Shown: one piece after another, positions 1-12,785 of the stretch
How positions within the stretch are numbered: position 1 is the stretch's first letter
Layout of the letters: each line of letters starts with the position of its first letter
DNA from: Saururus chinensis
Lineage: Eukaryota; Streptophyta; Magnoliopsida; Piperales; Saururaceae
Assembly: GCA_035235625.1 (NCBI GenBank)
Contig: CP141148.1
Span: forward strand, 18,663,057 to 18,727,056
Direction of reading: 5' to 3'
DNA: 64,000 nucleotides
Position numbers and translations under genes: made by a program
The notes under the pieces: model-generated
Seen by the model: the letters and a program-made list of their open reading frames with translations, nothing else
Told to the model about the DNA's origin: nothing
The model's database searches: none

Positions 1-763
1 CTTCTCTAACTAAAGTTAGGATAATTTCTCTAATTAGAAGTATAAGTTTTACAATAAGGAGAAGAAAAAGGCCTTTTGTAAGTATTCAATCATTTCCTTT
101 GAGTATGAAATACCTTTTGAAAGCATGGATTATTGGACAATTATGTGTTTGGTGTCCATCACTATCATATATACTATAAATATCATAAGTTTTTTTAGAA
201 GCCTTACATATATTTTTATAATTAATTTATATAGCCACTTTTCTGGTTAAACTCACAACATCCTCTTTTTTAAGAAGATAAATGTCCCTTAGTTGACACA
301 TTAGATTTTGTCTTATTATATCTTTTAAATTCATTAGAATCTTTCCATGATTAGGCATTTTTAGCTAATACATCAAAATAGTCTCGTACTTCCTCAGGTT
401 CTTTGCTCAGAAACTCTCCATTGCACATCATTTCAAAAAATGGACACATTTAATATGTTAAGCCATTATAAAAGAAATTAATGGTACACCATGTTTCGTA
501 TATGAGCACGACAAGAAAAGTTATTTAAATAATTCCCAACATTAAATGAAAGTCTCATTTTATTTTGTGAAAAATTCATAATATTTTCTAAGTGTATTAG
601 TTCTATGGATAAGGAAAAACTTTTTTAAAACATATCTTCGCATTTTTCACTATGGGGATCATAGCTTCAAAGAATTCAACCAATTTTTTGTGTTTTCTTT
701 AAAAGATAACAAAAATAGTTTTAACTTAATAACATCATTAAAAATGAGCTTTCTAAGTCTAAC
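1..763 (-). pseudogene. Athila-like gypsy gag fragment, decayed, cut by window edge
   Basis: Read on the minus strand, this stretch follows the gag of the complete element at about 13,470-14,260 almost block by block, from the zinc-knuckle region to the gag core. It has many stops. Cysteine codons of the knuckle near 155-180 have become tyrosine (TGT to TAT), the change expected from decay of methylated cytosines. The gag continues after the solo LTR, at 2222. Gag would package retrotransposon RNA in cytoplasmic particles, but this copy cannot be translated. The rest of the element lies left of the window. Confidence 0.85.
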
Positions 764-2216
764 TGATGCCGTAAAATAATGTTCAATTAAATATTTTTAA
801 GTCTTGAATTATAATCCTATTTTTTGTTAATCCATTGCTTATATGCGTTATTCATATCTTGAATAGGTGAGTTGGGCCTTTGTTGTGTTTACATGTCAAA
901 ACGGAGTTCAACAGGATCTAAGTGGAAGAGGAAGTGAAGCCCAACTACCTAAAACTATTTAAAAGTCAATAATTGGTTCTTAATGGTTTAAATTTGTATG
1001 GAGTGGTCAAACACAACCTTATGAACCCGTTGGATTTCAGATTTGCATCAAGAGAACTAAATTCAGGAAGAAGCAAATTTGAATAGATTGGTATAACTAT
1101 AGTATTTTGGTCATATATTTATATGTATAATTTGGATTAATATGATTTTGGTGGCATTGGAAAGAATGCTTCCATGGCTATAATTACTATTTTAGGAATA
1201 AATCAATAATTCTGAAGCTATATAGGTCAAATTTGGCATGTGAAGGGACAACTAGTTAACTAACCCAAGGCCAATACATGGAGGATCGTTTCACTAGTTT
1301 TGATTAATATACAACAAGAAAGATAATAATTCTGATTAGATAACTAATTGAAGACTAAAAGATACTTATTTTCTAAATAAATTATTGATTTATTTGATTA
1401 ATTTATAATTCAATCATTGCCAAATAAACAACCAATCAATCATGATGCAATCAAGGAATATGATTGGACCTTCCTCTTTGAAGTAACCACTTTTACTCCA
1501 ATAAATAGTGGGGTGGACATGGTAGAGGCATTATCTCCTCCTCTTTGGAGTTCTCTTCTCATATTTTTCTTCTCTTCTTATGTACTTTTGTTTTTAGTTT
1601 TATTGTAATGACTTTCTATGCTCTCTAGCTAAGGCTAGAGGTGATTTGTAACAATTCAATGGAGTTCTATTCCTGTTTGATTAATGGCTTCAAGTAAATA
1701 TTGGTTATTTGAAGTGATGGCTATTTAATATTGTTTATCTTTTTGTTTCTTTGTGATCTTAACACATAAGGTGCTTGAAGGCTCTCCTTCTTAATTGTTT
1801 GTAGTTTTGATATATAGAATTCTTGAAAAAATAATTATTTTTATCTTTCATCTATCTAAAATATTTCTTATCTTTATTTTTGCCTTTAATGTTCATATCT
1901 TCCGGTTAGATAAAATCTTCATTCAATTCTAACTGAGATAACATGACACATAGAGAACATTACTAGATGTTACAATGATCTTTAATTCCTTAGTGTTTTA
2001 TCTTATTGATTTTTTAACTCTTTATTGCCTCAATACTCTTTTACTTTTTCTCTATTAATCTTCCTTTATTCCTCTTATTTTGTAATCATTATGATAGTCA
2101 TACAAAGACAATCCTTGTGGATTCGATCTTGCAAGATTACATCAACTTGTGCATTTGTAAGTAATATAACCCTAAGCTTTGGCTCTATTTGACAAATCAA
2201 TAGTTTAGGTGTAAAT
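764..2216 (+). mobile_element. Solo LTR of an Athila-like gypsy element, plus orientation
   Basis: It starts TGATGC and ends GGTGTAAAT, the ends expected for this LTR family (TGATGCACTC ... GGTGTAACA), with the final CA mutated. Five-base flanks are CTAAC (759-763) and TTAAC (2217-2221), a target duplication with one mismatch. The 1453-bp length fits the 1442-bp LTR at 9097-10538, whose reverse complement it resembles. A TATA-like AATAAATAG lies near 1499. The flanking gag reads on across it on the opposite strand, so it inserted later and then lost its internal region by LTR-LTR recombination. Confidence 0.85.
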
Positions 2217-2221
2217 TTAAC

Positions 2222-2850
2222 CTATGAAAAATTGGTAGCAATTAAATTGCTTCAAGTTTGAGATCAAAACTACCTACATTAGTTAGATAAATCATGAAAG
2301 GAAGAGAACTTATTCTAGTTGGTTACAAACAATCACATAAGGTTTTAACTCATTTATTATTGTGCACTTCATTGATACTATTGTTCAAAGAAAGAGTAAA
2401 CTTAGAAATTTTTATAGAAACATCAACACTTCTAGAACTAAAACTTTGGTCATGTTGCCATGAACTCATAATAGGAATATTTTTTTTTTTTTGGAAAGAA
2501 CTAAAAAAAAATCAACAAAGTAAAACTAAAAGAAATAAGATATATGGATTAACCAAAGCAAAACTTGCAATTCAAGCTTGATATCTAAAAGAATAAATTC
2601 TTTAAAAAAATCTAAGAACTAAAAGAAATGAAATATATGTAGTCGAATGAAACTACCTAGAATGCTTTATGTGGTCTTCTTTAATTATTTGAGAAATAAT
2701 AAGTCCAAGAGATCTTTGTAGTTGAGTTCCTATAATAATTATTTATCCTAGTGCTCTCACTTTTACAAAAGAAAAAGAAAAGAAAGTAAAAAAAAATGAA
2801 TAAGGAGATTATTTTGTAACCGATGTTCCCATTACACATTATAATCACCA
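2222..2850 (-). pseudogene. 5' end of the Athila-like gag plus untranslated leader
   Basis: Continuation of the minus-strand gag from 763. Bases 2236-2330 correspond to 14,322-14,415 of the complete element (gag N-terminus). The remainder up to the primer binding site is AT-rich leader with frameshifts and an A/T run at 2477-2488. No intact reading frame remains. Confidence 0.75.
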
Positions 2851-2866
2851 ATAATGGCGCCAAAAA
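2851..2866 (-). promoter_or_regulatory. Primer binding site of the gypsy element
   Basis: On the minus strand it reads TTTTTGGCGCCATTAT, next to the LTR end at 2869. The TGGCGCC core is the tRNA-derived primer site usual in Athila/Tat elements. It fixes the orientation of the element as minus. Confidence 0.8.
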
Positions 2867-2868
2867 CT

Positions 2869-4135
2869 TGTTACACCTAAACTATTGATTCATCAATATT
2901 GAATCAAAGCTTAGGGTTATTTTACTTGAAAGAGAAGTTGTTGTAGCACTACGAGATTGAATCCACAAGGATTGCCTTGTTATAAGTGTAGAAGCGATTA
3001 TAAAGTAGAAGAAGAAAGAAAGTGAGGAAATAAGGGTAACAATATAGTTTAAGTAAAGAAAATAAGATGGGAATTAATGGGCGAAAACACTAAGACATAG
3101 ACGTTTTTTGTAATATATTTAAGTTGCTCTTTATGTATCAACTTATCCCAATTAGAGTCAAAGAAATATTCTCTCTAATTGGATGATTTGAACATTATAA
3201 AAATAAAATTAAACTAGGGAAGAATTGAATAGTTTAAATGATTAACAACACATACCTTTTCACATTTAAGAACTTTATGTAATAAAACCACAAAGAATCA
3301 AGGAGAGTCTCCAAGTATTCTATGTAATAAAATAACAAAGAGTAAAGAAAACAGAGTAGAAATATATTCACTTCACTTATACTATCCACTATTTGAATTA
3401 AAAACCATTACATAAAATGAAAGAAACACAATTAAAAATATTACAAAGTTCCCTTGAATCTTAGCTAGAAGCTGAACTAGCCATTACGATAAAACTTAAA
3501 AAAATGAACTACATGAGAGGAAAAATAGGATAAGAGCTTTATAAAGGATGGGATGATACTTATCCCACATTTCCCCCTCTTTTTATATGAGTAGAGGGGG
3601 TGGATTCAAAGGGGAAGATTCAATTATATCACTTGATTACTTCTTGACCAGTTATTTCTATGATAATGATTAGATTATATATTAATGAAATAAATCAAAG
3701 ATTTCTTTATCAAATAAGTACCTTTACTCTCTCTAATCATCCAATCATACTCATCATCTTTCCTTATGTATTACAATCCAAATTTTTTATAAAACGATAT
3801 AATCGAAATACTAAGGCCATGTCAATCTGTCCAAATCAGCTCCTTCACAAATTTAGTTTTCTTGATGCAAATCTTAAATCCAATGCGTTCAAATAGTTGT
3901 GTTCAACAATTCTATGCAAGTTTGGACCATTAAGAACCCATTCTTAACTCTTAAATAGCTTTAGGTAGTTGGGTGTCACATCTTCTTCTAGTTGGATCTC
4001 GTTGAAGCCCATTTAGACATGTAAACACAAATGGAGGTCCAACTCACCTACTTAAAATATAAAAAGCCTAAATAAGTAATAAATTAATACAAATTAGGAA
4101 TAAAATTTAAGATTTTAAGACATTTAATTTAATAG
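2869..4135 (-). mobile_element. 5' LTR of Athila-like gypsy element (minus orientation)
   Basis: The plus strand starts TGTTACACCTAAACTATTG at 2869, the reverse complement of the end of the solo LTR at 764-2216, and runs in the same order as the LTRs at 9097 and 14933. The outer end, near 4135, is degraded and no target duplication was found. With the primer site at 2851-2866 and the gag at 1-2850 it forms the 5' half of a minus-strand element leaving the window on the left. Confidence 0.8.
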
Positions 4136-5660
4136 GTGAAGTAGATAAAATTGCCCTCAGATTTTATTTTGTTTTCTTCCTCTTCCTTCATTCTCTATTT
4201 ATCTCCAGATGCAACACCTCTTTTGGATGCAGCCACCTCCTCCGACTGCAGTCACTTCCCCCATCAGCTACATTCTCCTTCGACCATTGCCTCCAACACT
4301 ACTCCTTCCAATGCCGCTCCCGCTCCCGCTCCGCCTCCTCCTTTTCCCTCTTCTCCCCCTTTCTTCTTCATTTGGTCGCTGGTTGGCTGAAGACAACTTA
4401 GAGGCATCTCCTCCACTTGGCATTGTTATCCAAAATACCAAATCTCAATGAACCATATTAATCGTGTTTGAAACATTAATTTGAAGCCATTAAAAATTTT
4501 TATTTCCACACTATACTCCAAATAATTATCAATATCGAGCTCAAAGACCTCCTTAAAATCAGAAAACATTCAATAGATTTCACTAGTGTGAAAAAAGATC
4601 TTTTTCAATGAAATCATATTTTATTGGACACTACTTGCGCACCTTGTATCAGCCAAAGCTTGCTTTGTTCACAATATAAATAGAGTAAATATTTACACTT
4701 TAGGTTGTTGGAGCCCAATAGCTAGGCTCTATCCATATCTACCTAGTAGCATAGGCCATGGACATTGGCAACCAAGTTGCTACCATGTCCTCTTTCTTCT
4801 TCCTTTATCTCCTCTCCCCTCCACCACCTCCTCCACCAGCTGCCTTCTGCTCCCACCTATCACGGGTAGACGGGTAGTCCGCTCCTCTCCCCGTGACACA
4901 CCACTACCTCTATCTCCATCCACTATCTCCTCCTCAACATGTTCCTGCTCTTATCTTCTCCTCCTGGTCCCCCTTTCTCCTTTTGCTAACCACAGTTAGT
5001 TTTGACACGTCTAGATTTGGTCGAAGGTATTGTCACTAGGTTGTGGGCGACAAGTCACTAGTGCCTTGGTCTTGGCCAGGTCATGACCGGCTTACCACAT
5101 TTAGGTTTGTTGAGAACAACACTTGAGGCAATGACTATGGTGGGAGCTTGGGAAGGAGGAAGAAGAAGAAGGGGAGAATGAAGTAATAAATAAGAAAAGA
5201 GTAATTTTATAAAAAAATTAGACATATTTAGTCAAAAGAACCCAAGATATGACTTCTCATATTAATTCCTCCTATCAAAGCTATCAACAATTTGTTTTTT
5301 CAATAATAGTTTTCATAATTGGCACCTTATAAGAAGAATAACTTATTGGTGCTTTCTTAGCAGTTATAATCTACTACCATTCGCATCAGGGAATCTTTAT
5401 TCTGCTATTGGTAAACTTTTTAGTATTGTTTTAGTTATTTATAATAAGCAATAGCTCTATTATATTCCTTCATCATGAAATAAGTGTCTCATCATGAAAA
5501 AACTAAAATATTTATGTCACGTGATTTACTCAAAAGCCAATACACTTTCTAGAAGACTGCCTATCTTAGTACCCAAATAAATTGCAAGGGCCTTTATTTT
5601 GGTCTATGCTTCTCATAAAAATCCATCTTTTCTTCTTTTTTGGGGAGCCCATGGTGTGTA
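4136..5660. other. Unassigned intergenic DNA with pyrimidine-rich tracts
   Basis: Two C/T-rich stretches (about 4150-4370 and 4780-4990) give short proline- and serine-rich open frames without start context, splice sites or recognisable domains. A purine-rich tract follows at 5150-5180. I see no gene and no transposon ends here. Confidence 0.5.
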
Positions 5661-6200
5661 TGTAATCATGTTTCGTAGGGTGCCCCATGTGGTTGCATAG
5701 GAAAATATGTTATGCAGTAGCGACTAGAGAACAGAGACCATCTTGCTAGGAAAAAAAAGTTGAGACCTTCACCAAACATCATGACAAAAGATATATCCTT
5801 TCCCTCCTACCTTCACGCTTCTATCAGCAATATCCAGTTCAGTGATGACTCTTAGAACATACTAGGATAAGTCTTGTAATTGGCTGAATTTTGATGATTA
5901 AAACTATGTTCAATTATGTATATTTAAGCCTTTAGAATTTGATTAGATTGTTGATGAGATTGTGTTTTGCAGGGCACCCCACATGGTTTCAGAGCAGTCT
6001 CTTGCCATGAAATAAAAGCTGAGACCTTCAGCAAACATGTTGATGAAAGATGCATGCTTCCCTCCTACCTTCAAACTTCCAACAGCAACATCCATTTTAG
6101 TGATGCTTGTTAGAACATGTTGGGATGTTTCTTCTAATTGGCTGAATTTTTATGATCAAAACTATGTTCAATTGTGTATGTTTAAGTCTTTAGATTAGTG
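5661..6200. repeat. Tandem duplication (about 270-300 bp unit) at the copia LTR start
   Basis: Bases 5661-5940 and 5963-6200 are two diverged copies in tandem. Both contain the GGG(T/C)(G/A)CCCCA(T/C) block, the GAGACCTTCA block, CCCTCCTACCTTCA, and AATTGGCTGAATTTT followed by the start of the copia LTR. The second copy leads straight into the LTR body. Confidence 0.75.
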
Positions 6201-7500
6201 ATATTATCAAAGTCAATTTTGGAATTGAATGATTTGAAAAATAGGAGTTGATGAGTTCTAAAAGTTCAAGGTTGAAGACTAAACAAAGTGTTTTATTTCA
6301 AGGTAAATTTTACACACACTCACATGCACAAAATACTTAGATTTTAATTAGAAAAACCTTAGAAGTGTTTTTGGATGTTTTGGACAAAAATGAAGAAAAA
6401 TCACAGGTATGTTTATGCAATCGATTAGTATAGAACATGCTTAGAATAATGGATCGATCAAGTAAGAATGCTCTTGGGATTTTATAATTAAAGAAAAATT
6501 GATCAAGCATTTGTCTAATAGATCGTTCTTATCATAATAACTTGAATGATCAATTATAGGTTCAAAGGATTGATCAGTTTGAGAGATGAGGACTACAAAG
6601 CCTTGATCGATAGATTGTTTGATGAAAAGTAGATCAATTGAGTGTCTTGATTCAAATAGAACAAGGAACTATTGATCACCTTGTAGAACGATCGATCGAT
6701 CAATGAAATAGTTACATATTTTAATCAATCTAGAATAAATCCCTTTCTGACTAGAAGACCATAACCCTAACTGCTTTTGGAGACCATAAAAGGTCTAGCT
6801 TTGGATGAAATAACATAAAGAGAAGAAATATTTGTGACAGAAAAATAGAGTGCTTCAAGAGATTCATTCTTCCTTGATTCACCTATGAATTTGAGAAAAA
6901 AATAAGAGAGGTGAAAGCATTGATTCATAGTCTTATAATGAATTAGAGTTTGAGTGATTTACATGCATCATAACACAACAAAGGTGCTAAAGGAGTGCTT
7001 CATAAGGGAGATTAAATGAAAAGGGGCCTTCATTGAAGTGTTTTGGAGGAGACGAAGAGCAAGTTCAAAGGGAAAAACTTCAAAGTTAAATATGGAGACT
7101 TGAAGGCCAACAACTTCACTAAGAAAAAGGTTTTTTGTGGACAATAGAATTGGTAGCTTGGTGTCTTGCAAGTTCTAATCCTTAGTGCATTGATTTTAGT
7201 TGGTGAGTTGCCATAACTTGGTGTCTTGTAAGTTTTAATCTTTAGTACATTGATTTTGCCCATCACAATTCCACAAATTGAAGCCATAACTTGTAGTTTG
7301 TTGATTATTGATGAAGTATTTGTGTTATGGGTAATGTCGTAATTTGCTAAGTTTAAATAAATATTAAACTCTTAATTAGTAGCTAAGGGAAATTTTATCT
7401 TTCACTATTGTTTGTTATCAATTTACACTTTATTCTTGTTAAAATTGGATTAGTTTTGCTTCTTAGTGTTAGATTTTTCTTTGGTAGAAAAGTTCTCTCC
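6110..7500 (+). mobile_element. Copia (Sire/Maximus-like) 5' LTR, plus orientation
   Basis: It starts TGTTAGAACATG and has the same blocks, in opposite orientation, as the LTR at 18,850-19,912: AACTATGTTCAATTGTGTATG-like start, then a tract of AATTTTACACACACTCACATG, then a region rich in GATCGAT motifs (6415-6720). It precedes a copia gag in the same orientation, so it is the element's 5' LTR. The 3' edge and the primer site are not resolved. Two short open frames on the minus strand inside it (6968-7287) look like chance. Confidence 0.65.
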
Positions 7501-7559
7501 AGGTTGTGCTAGCTTGGTTGTTTTTCTTCTCTTGATTGGGCACCATGTTTAGTTTGAAT

Positions 7560-9091
7560 TATAATATGGTTGAACATGGAAACTTAGGAACCCCATGCCA
7601 TTATTTGATGGTCAAAACTTCCCTTATTAGAAGAATAGGATGAGGGCCCTTTATTCAAGCATTACATGAAAACACTTGGAAAGTTGTGATTAAAGGTTAA
7701 AATCCTCCCATGACCAAATGAAGGATAGCCTACAAACTTTGAAACTTGAGTGTGATTGAGATGAATCTAAATGAAAATTTGTTAATTATGATTGCAAGGT
7801 CTTGAGTGCACGTTTCAATGCGGTAGAGAAAAGCCAACATAGGTTAGTCTCTAATTGTACATCGGCTAAAGTTGCATGGGACAAACTAGTTAAGTACAAT
7901 GAGGGAACCAAGGCTATAACAATCTCTAGACTACAAATGCTTACAACTATGCTTGAAAACATCATGATGGGAGAAGATGAAACTCGTTCTGAATATTATG
8001 CTAAAAGCTTTGACATTGTGTACACTTTTGATCAACTAGGGTCATGAATATTTAGTTGGAAAAAAAAATTTAGGTCATTTTCATTAAAATTCAAAGTTAA
8101 GGTGGTTACAATTAATGAATCTAAGAACATTGACACCTTTGACATAGAATAATTGAATAAGAACATAAGAACCTTTGAGATGCAAGATGAGTCCAATGAT
8201 CATAAGACAAAGATGTTTGAGAATAGTAAAGGGAAACAAACTGCCTTAAAAGCCTCAAAGGAAATGTAAAAAAAAAAGCCCTAGAAACTCTTGAAGAAGA
8301 AGATTTTGATTATGAAGAGAGTGATAATTTACAAATAATTATGTTGACTAAATAATTTAGAATATTCTTAAGAAATCATAATTTTAAGGGTGAGAGGAAT
8401 GGACAATCATCAGCGAGAGGAAACCAAGGTGAGAAAAGAGAAGAAAAGGCTAACAAAATTGAAAAGAAGAACATGAGGTGTTTCTTATGTGGAAAATGAG
8501 GACATTTTTCTCCTGAATGCCCTAATCAAAACAATGCTAGTTCTTTTGATGATAAGCCTAGGAAATTTAAGGTTCAAAACAAAAAGAAATGTATGGTTAT
8601 TCAAACAACCTACCCTAATGACAACTCATCTATTGAGAATGAAATGTGTAAATAGATTGTCTTCAATGCAAGCGTGAAGGACAATAGTTCATCTAGAGAA
8701 TCTTGTGAGTCAAACTCCTTGGATTTGGAGTCAGATTTTTCCTTTGAAAAAGAAGCATACAATGAGCAACGAAACTTGAATCAACAAGTCATGCTTTTCA
8801 CTAGTAAGTCTACAAAAGTTGAGAAAAAATTGAGAAAGACTGATATTAAACTTGAAATTTCTTTTTAAAAGTCAATTAGGATGCATGGTTGACATCCAGG
8901 TTGGTGAGGGAGTTGGGAAACCTCAAGGATGAACTTTGAAGTGAGAAAGAGAAATTTAGTGCTCTTCATAGAGAACTTGTGTCCTCTAAACAGAAACTAG
9001 AAGGGTTCAAGAGAGTGAATATGTCCTTTGAGACAATGATTAGCGTTGGTCAATGAGATAAAATGGGTTTAGGGTTTAAGCCATCCATGTG
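7560..9091 (+). pseudogene. Copia gag (UBN2 type), 5' part, decayed
   Basis: The frame opens with a degraded LFDGQNFPY...NRMRALY block, then STCTSAK-like SNCTSAKVAWDKL at 7855-7890 and LQMLTTMLENI at 7935-7970, typical of the UBN2/gag-polypeptide family of copia elements. A CCHC zinc knuckle follows at 8479-8520 with exact C-x2-C-x4-H-x4-C spacing but a TGA stop inside (8497-8499). A charged, coiled-coil-like segment occupies 8674-8868. The frame then runs to 9091, where a gypsy element interrupts it, and continues at 16144. Several stops and frameshifts make it non-functional. Confidence 0.85.
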
Positions 9092-9096
9092 CACAC
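9092..9096. repeat. Target site duplication CACAC, left copy
   Basis: CACAC directly precedes the LTR start TGTTG at 9097. The identical CACAC at 16,139-16,143 follows the other LTR. Five bases is the usual duplication for LTR elements. Confidence 0.95.
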
Positions 9097-10538
9097 TGTT
9101 GTTACGTTTAAAACAAGACTATGAAGAAGTCAAATTCAGATTTATTTTACTTGCCAATTGTAGTAGACAAGGTCGATCCACAAGGAAAGCCTTGTGCAAC
9201 AAAGAAAATTGTTACAAAAAAGTAGAGGAAAGAAAAACTAAGAAAGAGTATAAGAGTATTGACGGAATAACAAGTTAAGAAATCAAGAAGAGAAAATATT
9301 AAGGCATTAAAGATCATTGTAACATCTAATGATGTTCTTCATGTATAATGTTATCTCAGTTAGAATCGAATGAAGATTCTATCTAAGCAGAAGATATGAA
9401 CATTAAAATTAAAATTAAAGATAGAAAATACTTTGGATAGATAAAAGATAAAAATAATTGTCTCTTCAAGATTTCTATGTATCTAAATCACAAAAGATCA
9501 AGAATGAGAGCCTTCAAGCATCTTATGTATCCAAATCACAAAGAAAAAAAAAGAACAGTATTAAATAAACATCACTTCAAATAAGCAATACTTACTTGAA
9601 ACCATTGATGAAACATAAATAGAATTCAATTATATTGTTATAAATCACCTCTAGCCTTAGCTTGAGAGCTTAGAAAGCCATTACAATAAAACTAAAAACA
9701 AAAATACAAAAGAAGTGAAGAGAAGAAAAATAGGAGAAGAGAGCTCCAAAGAGAAGGGGATGATGCCTCTATCACGTTCACCCCTCTATTTATAAGAATA
9801 GAAGGGGTTGCTTCAAAGGGGAAAGTTAAATCATATCTCCAAATTGCATCCTGATTGATTGCCTGATTGGTTACTTCTTTGGCAATAATTAGATTCTAAA
9901 TCAATGAAAGAAATCAATGATTTATTTAGCAAATAAGTATCTTTGAATCTTCCTTTAGTTATCCAATCAGCCTCATTGTCTTTCCTTATGTGTATTAATC
10001 ATAATCAATGAAAAGATTCTTCATGTGCTAGTCTCGAGATAGTTAACTAGCTTTCCCTTTGCATGCCAAATTTGACCTACAAAGATTCAGAATTTGGAAT
10101 TTCTTCCTGAAATAAGAAATGTATCCCTGGAAGTCTTCTTTCCAATGACACTAGAATCATATCAATCCAAATTATATAGAGAAAAATATGGTCAAAATAC
10201 TATGATTGTGTCAATCTGTCCGAATCAGCTTCTTTCCTAATTTAGTTCTCTTGATGCAAATCTCAAATCAAACGGGTCCACAAGGTTGTGTTCGACCATT
10301 TTATGCATATTTAGACCATTAAGAGCATATTCTTAACTTTTAAATAGCTTTGGGTAGTTGGGCTTCACTTCTTCTTCCAATTAGATCCTATTGAAGCCTG
10401 TATAGACATGTAAACTCAATTAAGGTCCAGCTAACCTATTCAAAACATAAATTACTCAAATAAGCAATGAATTAACACAAAATAGGATTACAATTTGAAA
10501 TGTGAGAATATTTAATTGAACATTATTTGAGTGCATCA
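9097..10538 (-). repeat. 3' LTR of the 9097-16138 gypsy element
   Basis: 1442 bp, starting TGTTGTTACG and ending GAGTGCATCA on the plus strand (TG...CA ends). A TATA-like CTTATAAATAG lies at about 9783-9797 on the minus strand. It is longer than the 5' LTR because the latter has internal deletions. Confidence 0.92.
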
Positions 10539-10553
10539 AATACCCCCAAACCT
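10539..10553 (-). promoter_or_regulatory. Polypurine tract
   Basis: On the minus strand it reads GGTTTGGGGGTATT and directly abuts the 3' LTR. It primes plus-strand DNA synthesis. Its place confirms the minus orientation. Confidence 0.8.
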
Positions 10554-12200
10554 ACTTTTTGCTAGTCCTCGAGCAAAACAAAAATTAAAATAATAGAAAA
10601 CAAAACTAACTACTCCACTTCCACAGGAAATCTTGATTACAATTTGCATATGCAACAAGCCTTTAAACCCCTAGCTTACACTAGTGGACGAGTTGTGTCT
10701 TGTGAGGGTTTGCAGTGAATATACCCACAAAATTCAAATTTTAAATGATAGAAAAAAATTAAAATTAAAACCACGTCAAATTTACAAATCAACTCCTCCT
10801 AAATATGTGACTTCATTTAGTAAAATCAATCATACATAATACAACTTGTCTTCTTAAACAATAATTCATTCTGACAACTTCATATTGGTGGCAAGTACTC
10901 ATACATACATAATAGTTTTAGAAAAATAAACATTGCTAAGTAATTATACAATCCCAATCTCATGAATCGAACAACTCAATGTGTCTCATGTCCACTTAGC
11001 AATTTTAATTTTAACACTAAAAAAATATGTATTGGCATCCATGCATCTTCAAAAGATCATAATAGAGAATCATGCAAAACCTTCCTTAAAAAGTAAAACA
11101 CCCTAAATCACCTGACAACTCATTCAAGATATAATTGCATAGTGTCCTACTAGAATTTTATGCTCATCTCACATGACATGTGTAAGGCTTAGCCTTTTTA
11201 AGCTTACTATAAGATCCATGTAACAAGTGTTAAGCCAGTGACTCCCAATCCAGTTGGCTCAGGGCACTAGGTGTTAAAACACCCCTCAGGCTTAATAACT
11301 GGAACCAAATAGGCTGGCTTTAAGGCTATGCATGTCATAAATTAGTTAACTCTACCTTTTAACTCGAACACCCTATTCTTAGTGACTTTAATTCATTACA
11401 ATTTTTCATTCTTTTTTCCACTTTTTTTTCTCTTTTTTTCTTGAGCACATTATTCAATTAACTTGAATTGTGTTGACAAAAAGTCCTCGACTATTCTACA
11501 AACCAAGAATAGTGAAGTTCAAAACTCTATCATGATAATATGAATACTACTAGATCATGCCAAAGTTTTTACTCTCATAAACAAATAATTACTTAGATTG
11601 AATGATATCCACCAAGATGTAAGACCATAATCAAGGGCTCGAATTTTCACTTAGGCCAATGTTTTTCTTTGTTTTTTTCAAAATAGGAGCACAAGAAACT
11701 AATATGAAGTAATCAGAACTCAAAATTATTAAATATGTTAAGTCATATTCTGAACAATATGTTGTAATTAAATATAGTCACATGTCTAAAATAAGCATCA
11801 ATGCAAAAACATAAATCTAATTAATTTTTTTCAATTTTTTATTTTTTAAGTAAAACTAAAAACATAAAAGAAAAATCTCTTGCTACACCCCAAAACCTAA
11901 ACTAAACATTGTTCTCAATGTTTAAAAGAAAGCAAATGCAATGCTTAATATAAGAAAAGAGGAAAGAAGAGATAATATATCAGTTGATGTGCTCATGTAC
12001 ATAGCTTTCAAAGGAAAAATTGTCAATAAAGCACAAGCATAATCACATTAGGGTAAATCAATAATGAATCATATAAGCACACCCTAATAATGATTAGAAC
12101 AATCGACAAAAATAATAACTAAAAACTAACTAAACAAAAAAAAATAAACTATTAAACAAAAAATAACTATCAAAACCAAAAGTGGGTTGCCTCCCAGGAG
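10554..12200 (-). other. Non-coding 3' internal region of the gypsy element
   Basis: AT-rich (for example 11,390-11,460 and 11,820-11,860 are T-rich) with no long frame on either strand. Reverse transcriptase, RNase H and integrase motifs (YxDD-type, DHxSL, HHCC) were looked for and not seen. The GTGGGTTGCCTCCCAGGAG block at 12,183-12,201 resembles a conserved block found just after gag-pro in related plant elements. Confidence 0.7.
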
Positions 12201-12244
12201 CGCTAAGTTTTACTGTCTTCAGCCAAACACACCTCCATCTAAAC

Positions 12245-12785
12245 TCATCTAGGTTCCTTCAAAGCAATTATCTTTGTTTTATTAATTCTAATTAAATCAG
12301 AGTGAGTTAAGCAAATATTTAGTAGATCATTAGAATAAATAAAAGGAAAAGCATCATCCACTAGACTCTCAACTATGTCAACCTCAAAAGTATCATCGAA
12401 ATTTGATGGTTGTCTACTAGCATCAAATACAATTAACTCACATGTCAAGTTACCAAAAGAAAACTTCATCACTCTATTCCAACAATTTATTTGAGCATTA
12501 GATGTAGGAAGGAATGGATGACCCAAAATTACAGGGATTTGAGAAGATGCATTTGAATCCGGTTGTTTGTCTAAAATAATGAAATCCACTAGAAAATAAA
12601 ATTTGTCCACTTGAACAAGGACATCTTCCACTATTCCTCTTGGCCTTTTGATTGAGCGGTCAGCAAGTTGAAGTGTTATGTTGGTGAGTTTCAAATCTAC
12701 TAAACCTAATTGCTCATAAACAAAATAAGGTAAGAGATTAATACTTGCCCTAAGATAGAGTAAAGTTTTTTCAATTCTTTAATTG
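12245..12785 (-). pseudogene. Gypsy aspartic protease, catalytic Asp lost
   Basis: The minus-strand frame 12,694-12,245 has LADRSIKRPRG, VDFIILD and VILGHPFL followed by NAQINC, the flap and C-terminal signature (ILGRPFLATANA-type) of Athila/gypsy retropepsins. The active-site stretch lies just upstream (about 12,695-12,775): where family members have DLGASINL, this copy reads YLRASINL after a frameshift, so Asp and Gly are replaced. Retropepsin would cut the gag polyprotein; this one should be inactive. It follows gag directly and nothing pol-like follows it. Confidence 0.85.

Noticed and set aside
4151-4451. Pro/Ser-rich frames
   Set aside because: Pyrimidine-rich low complexity, two frames open at once, no gene structure.
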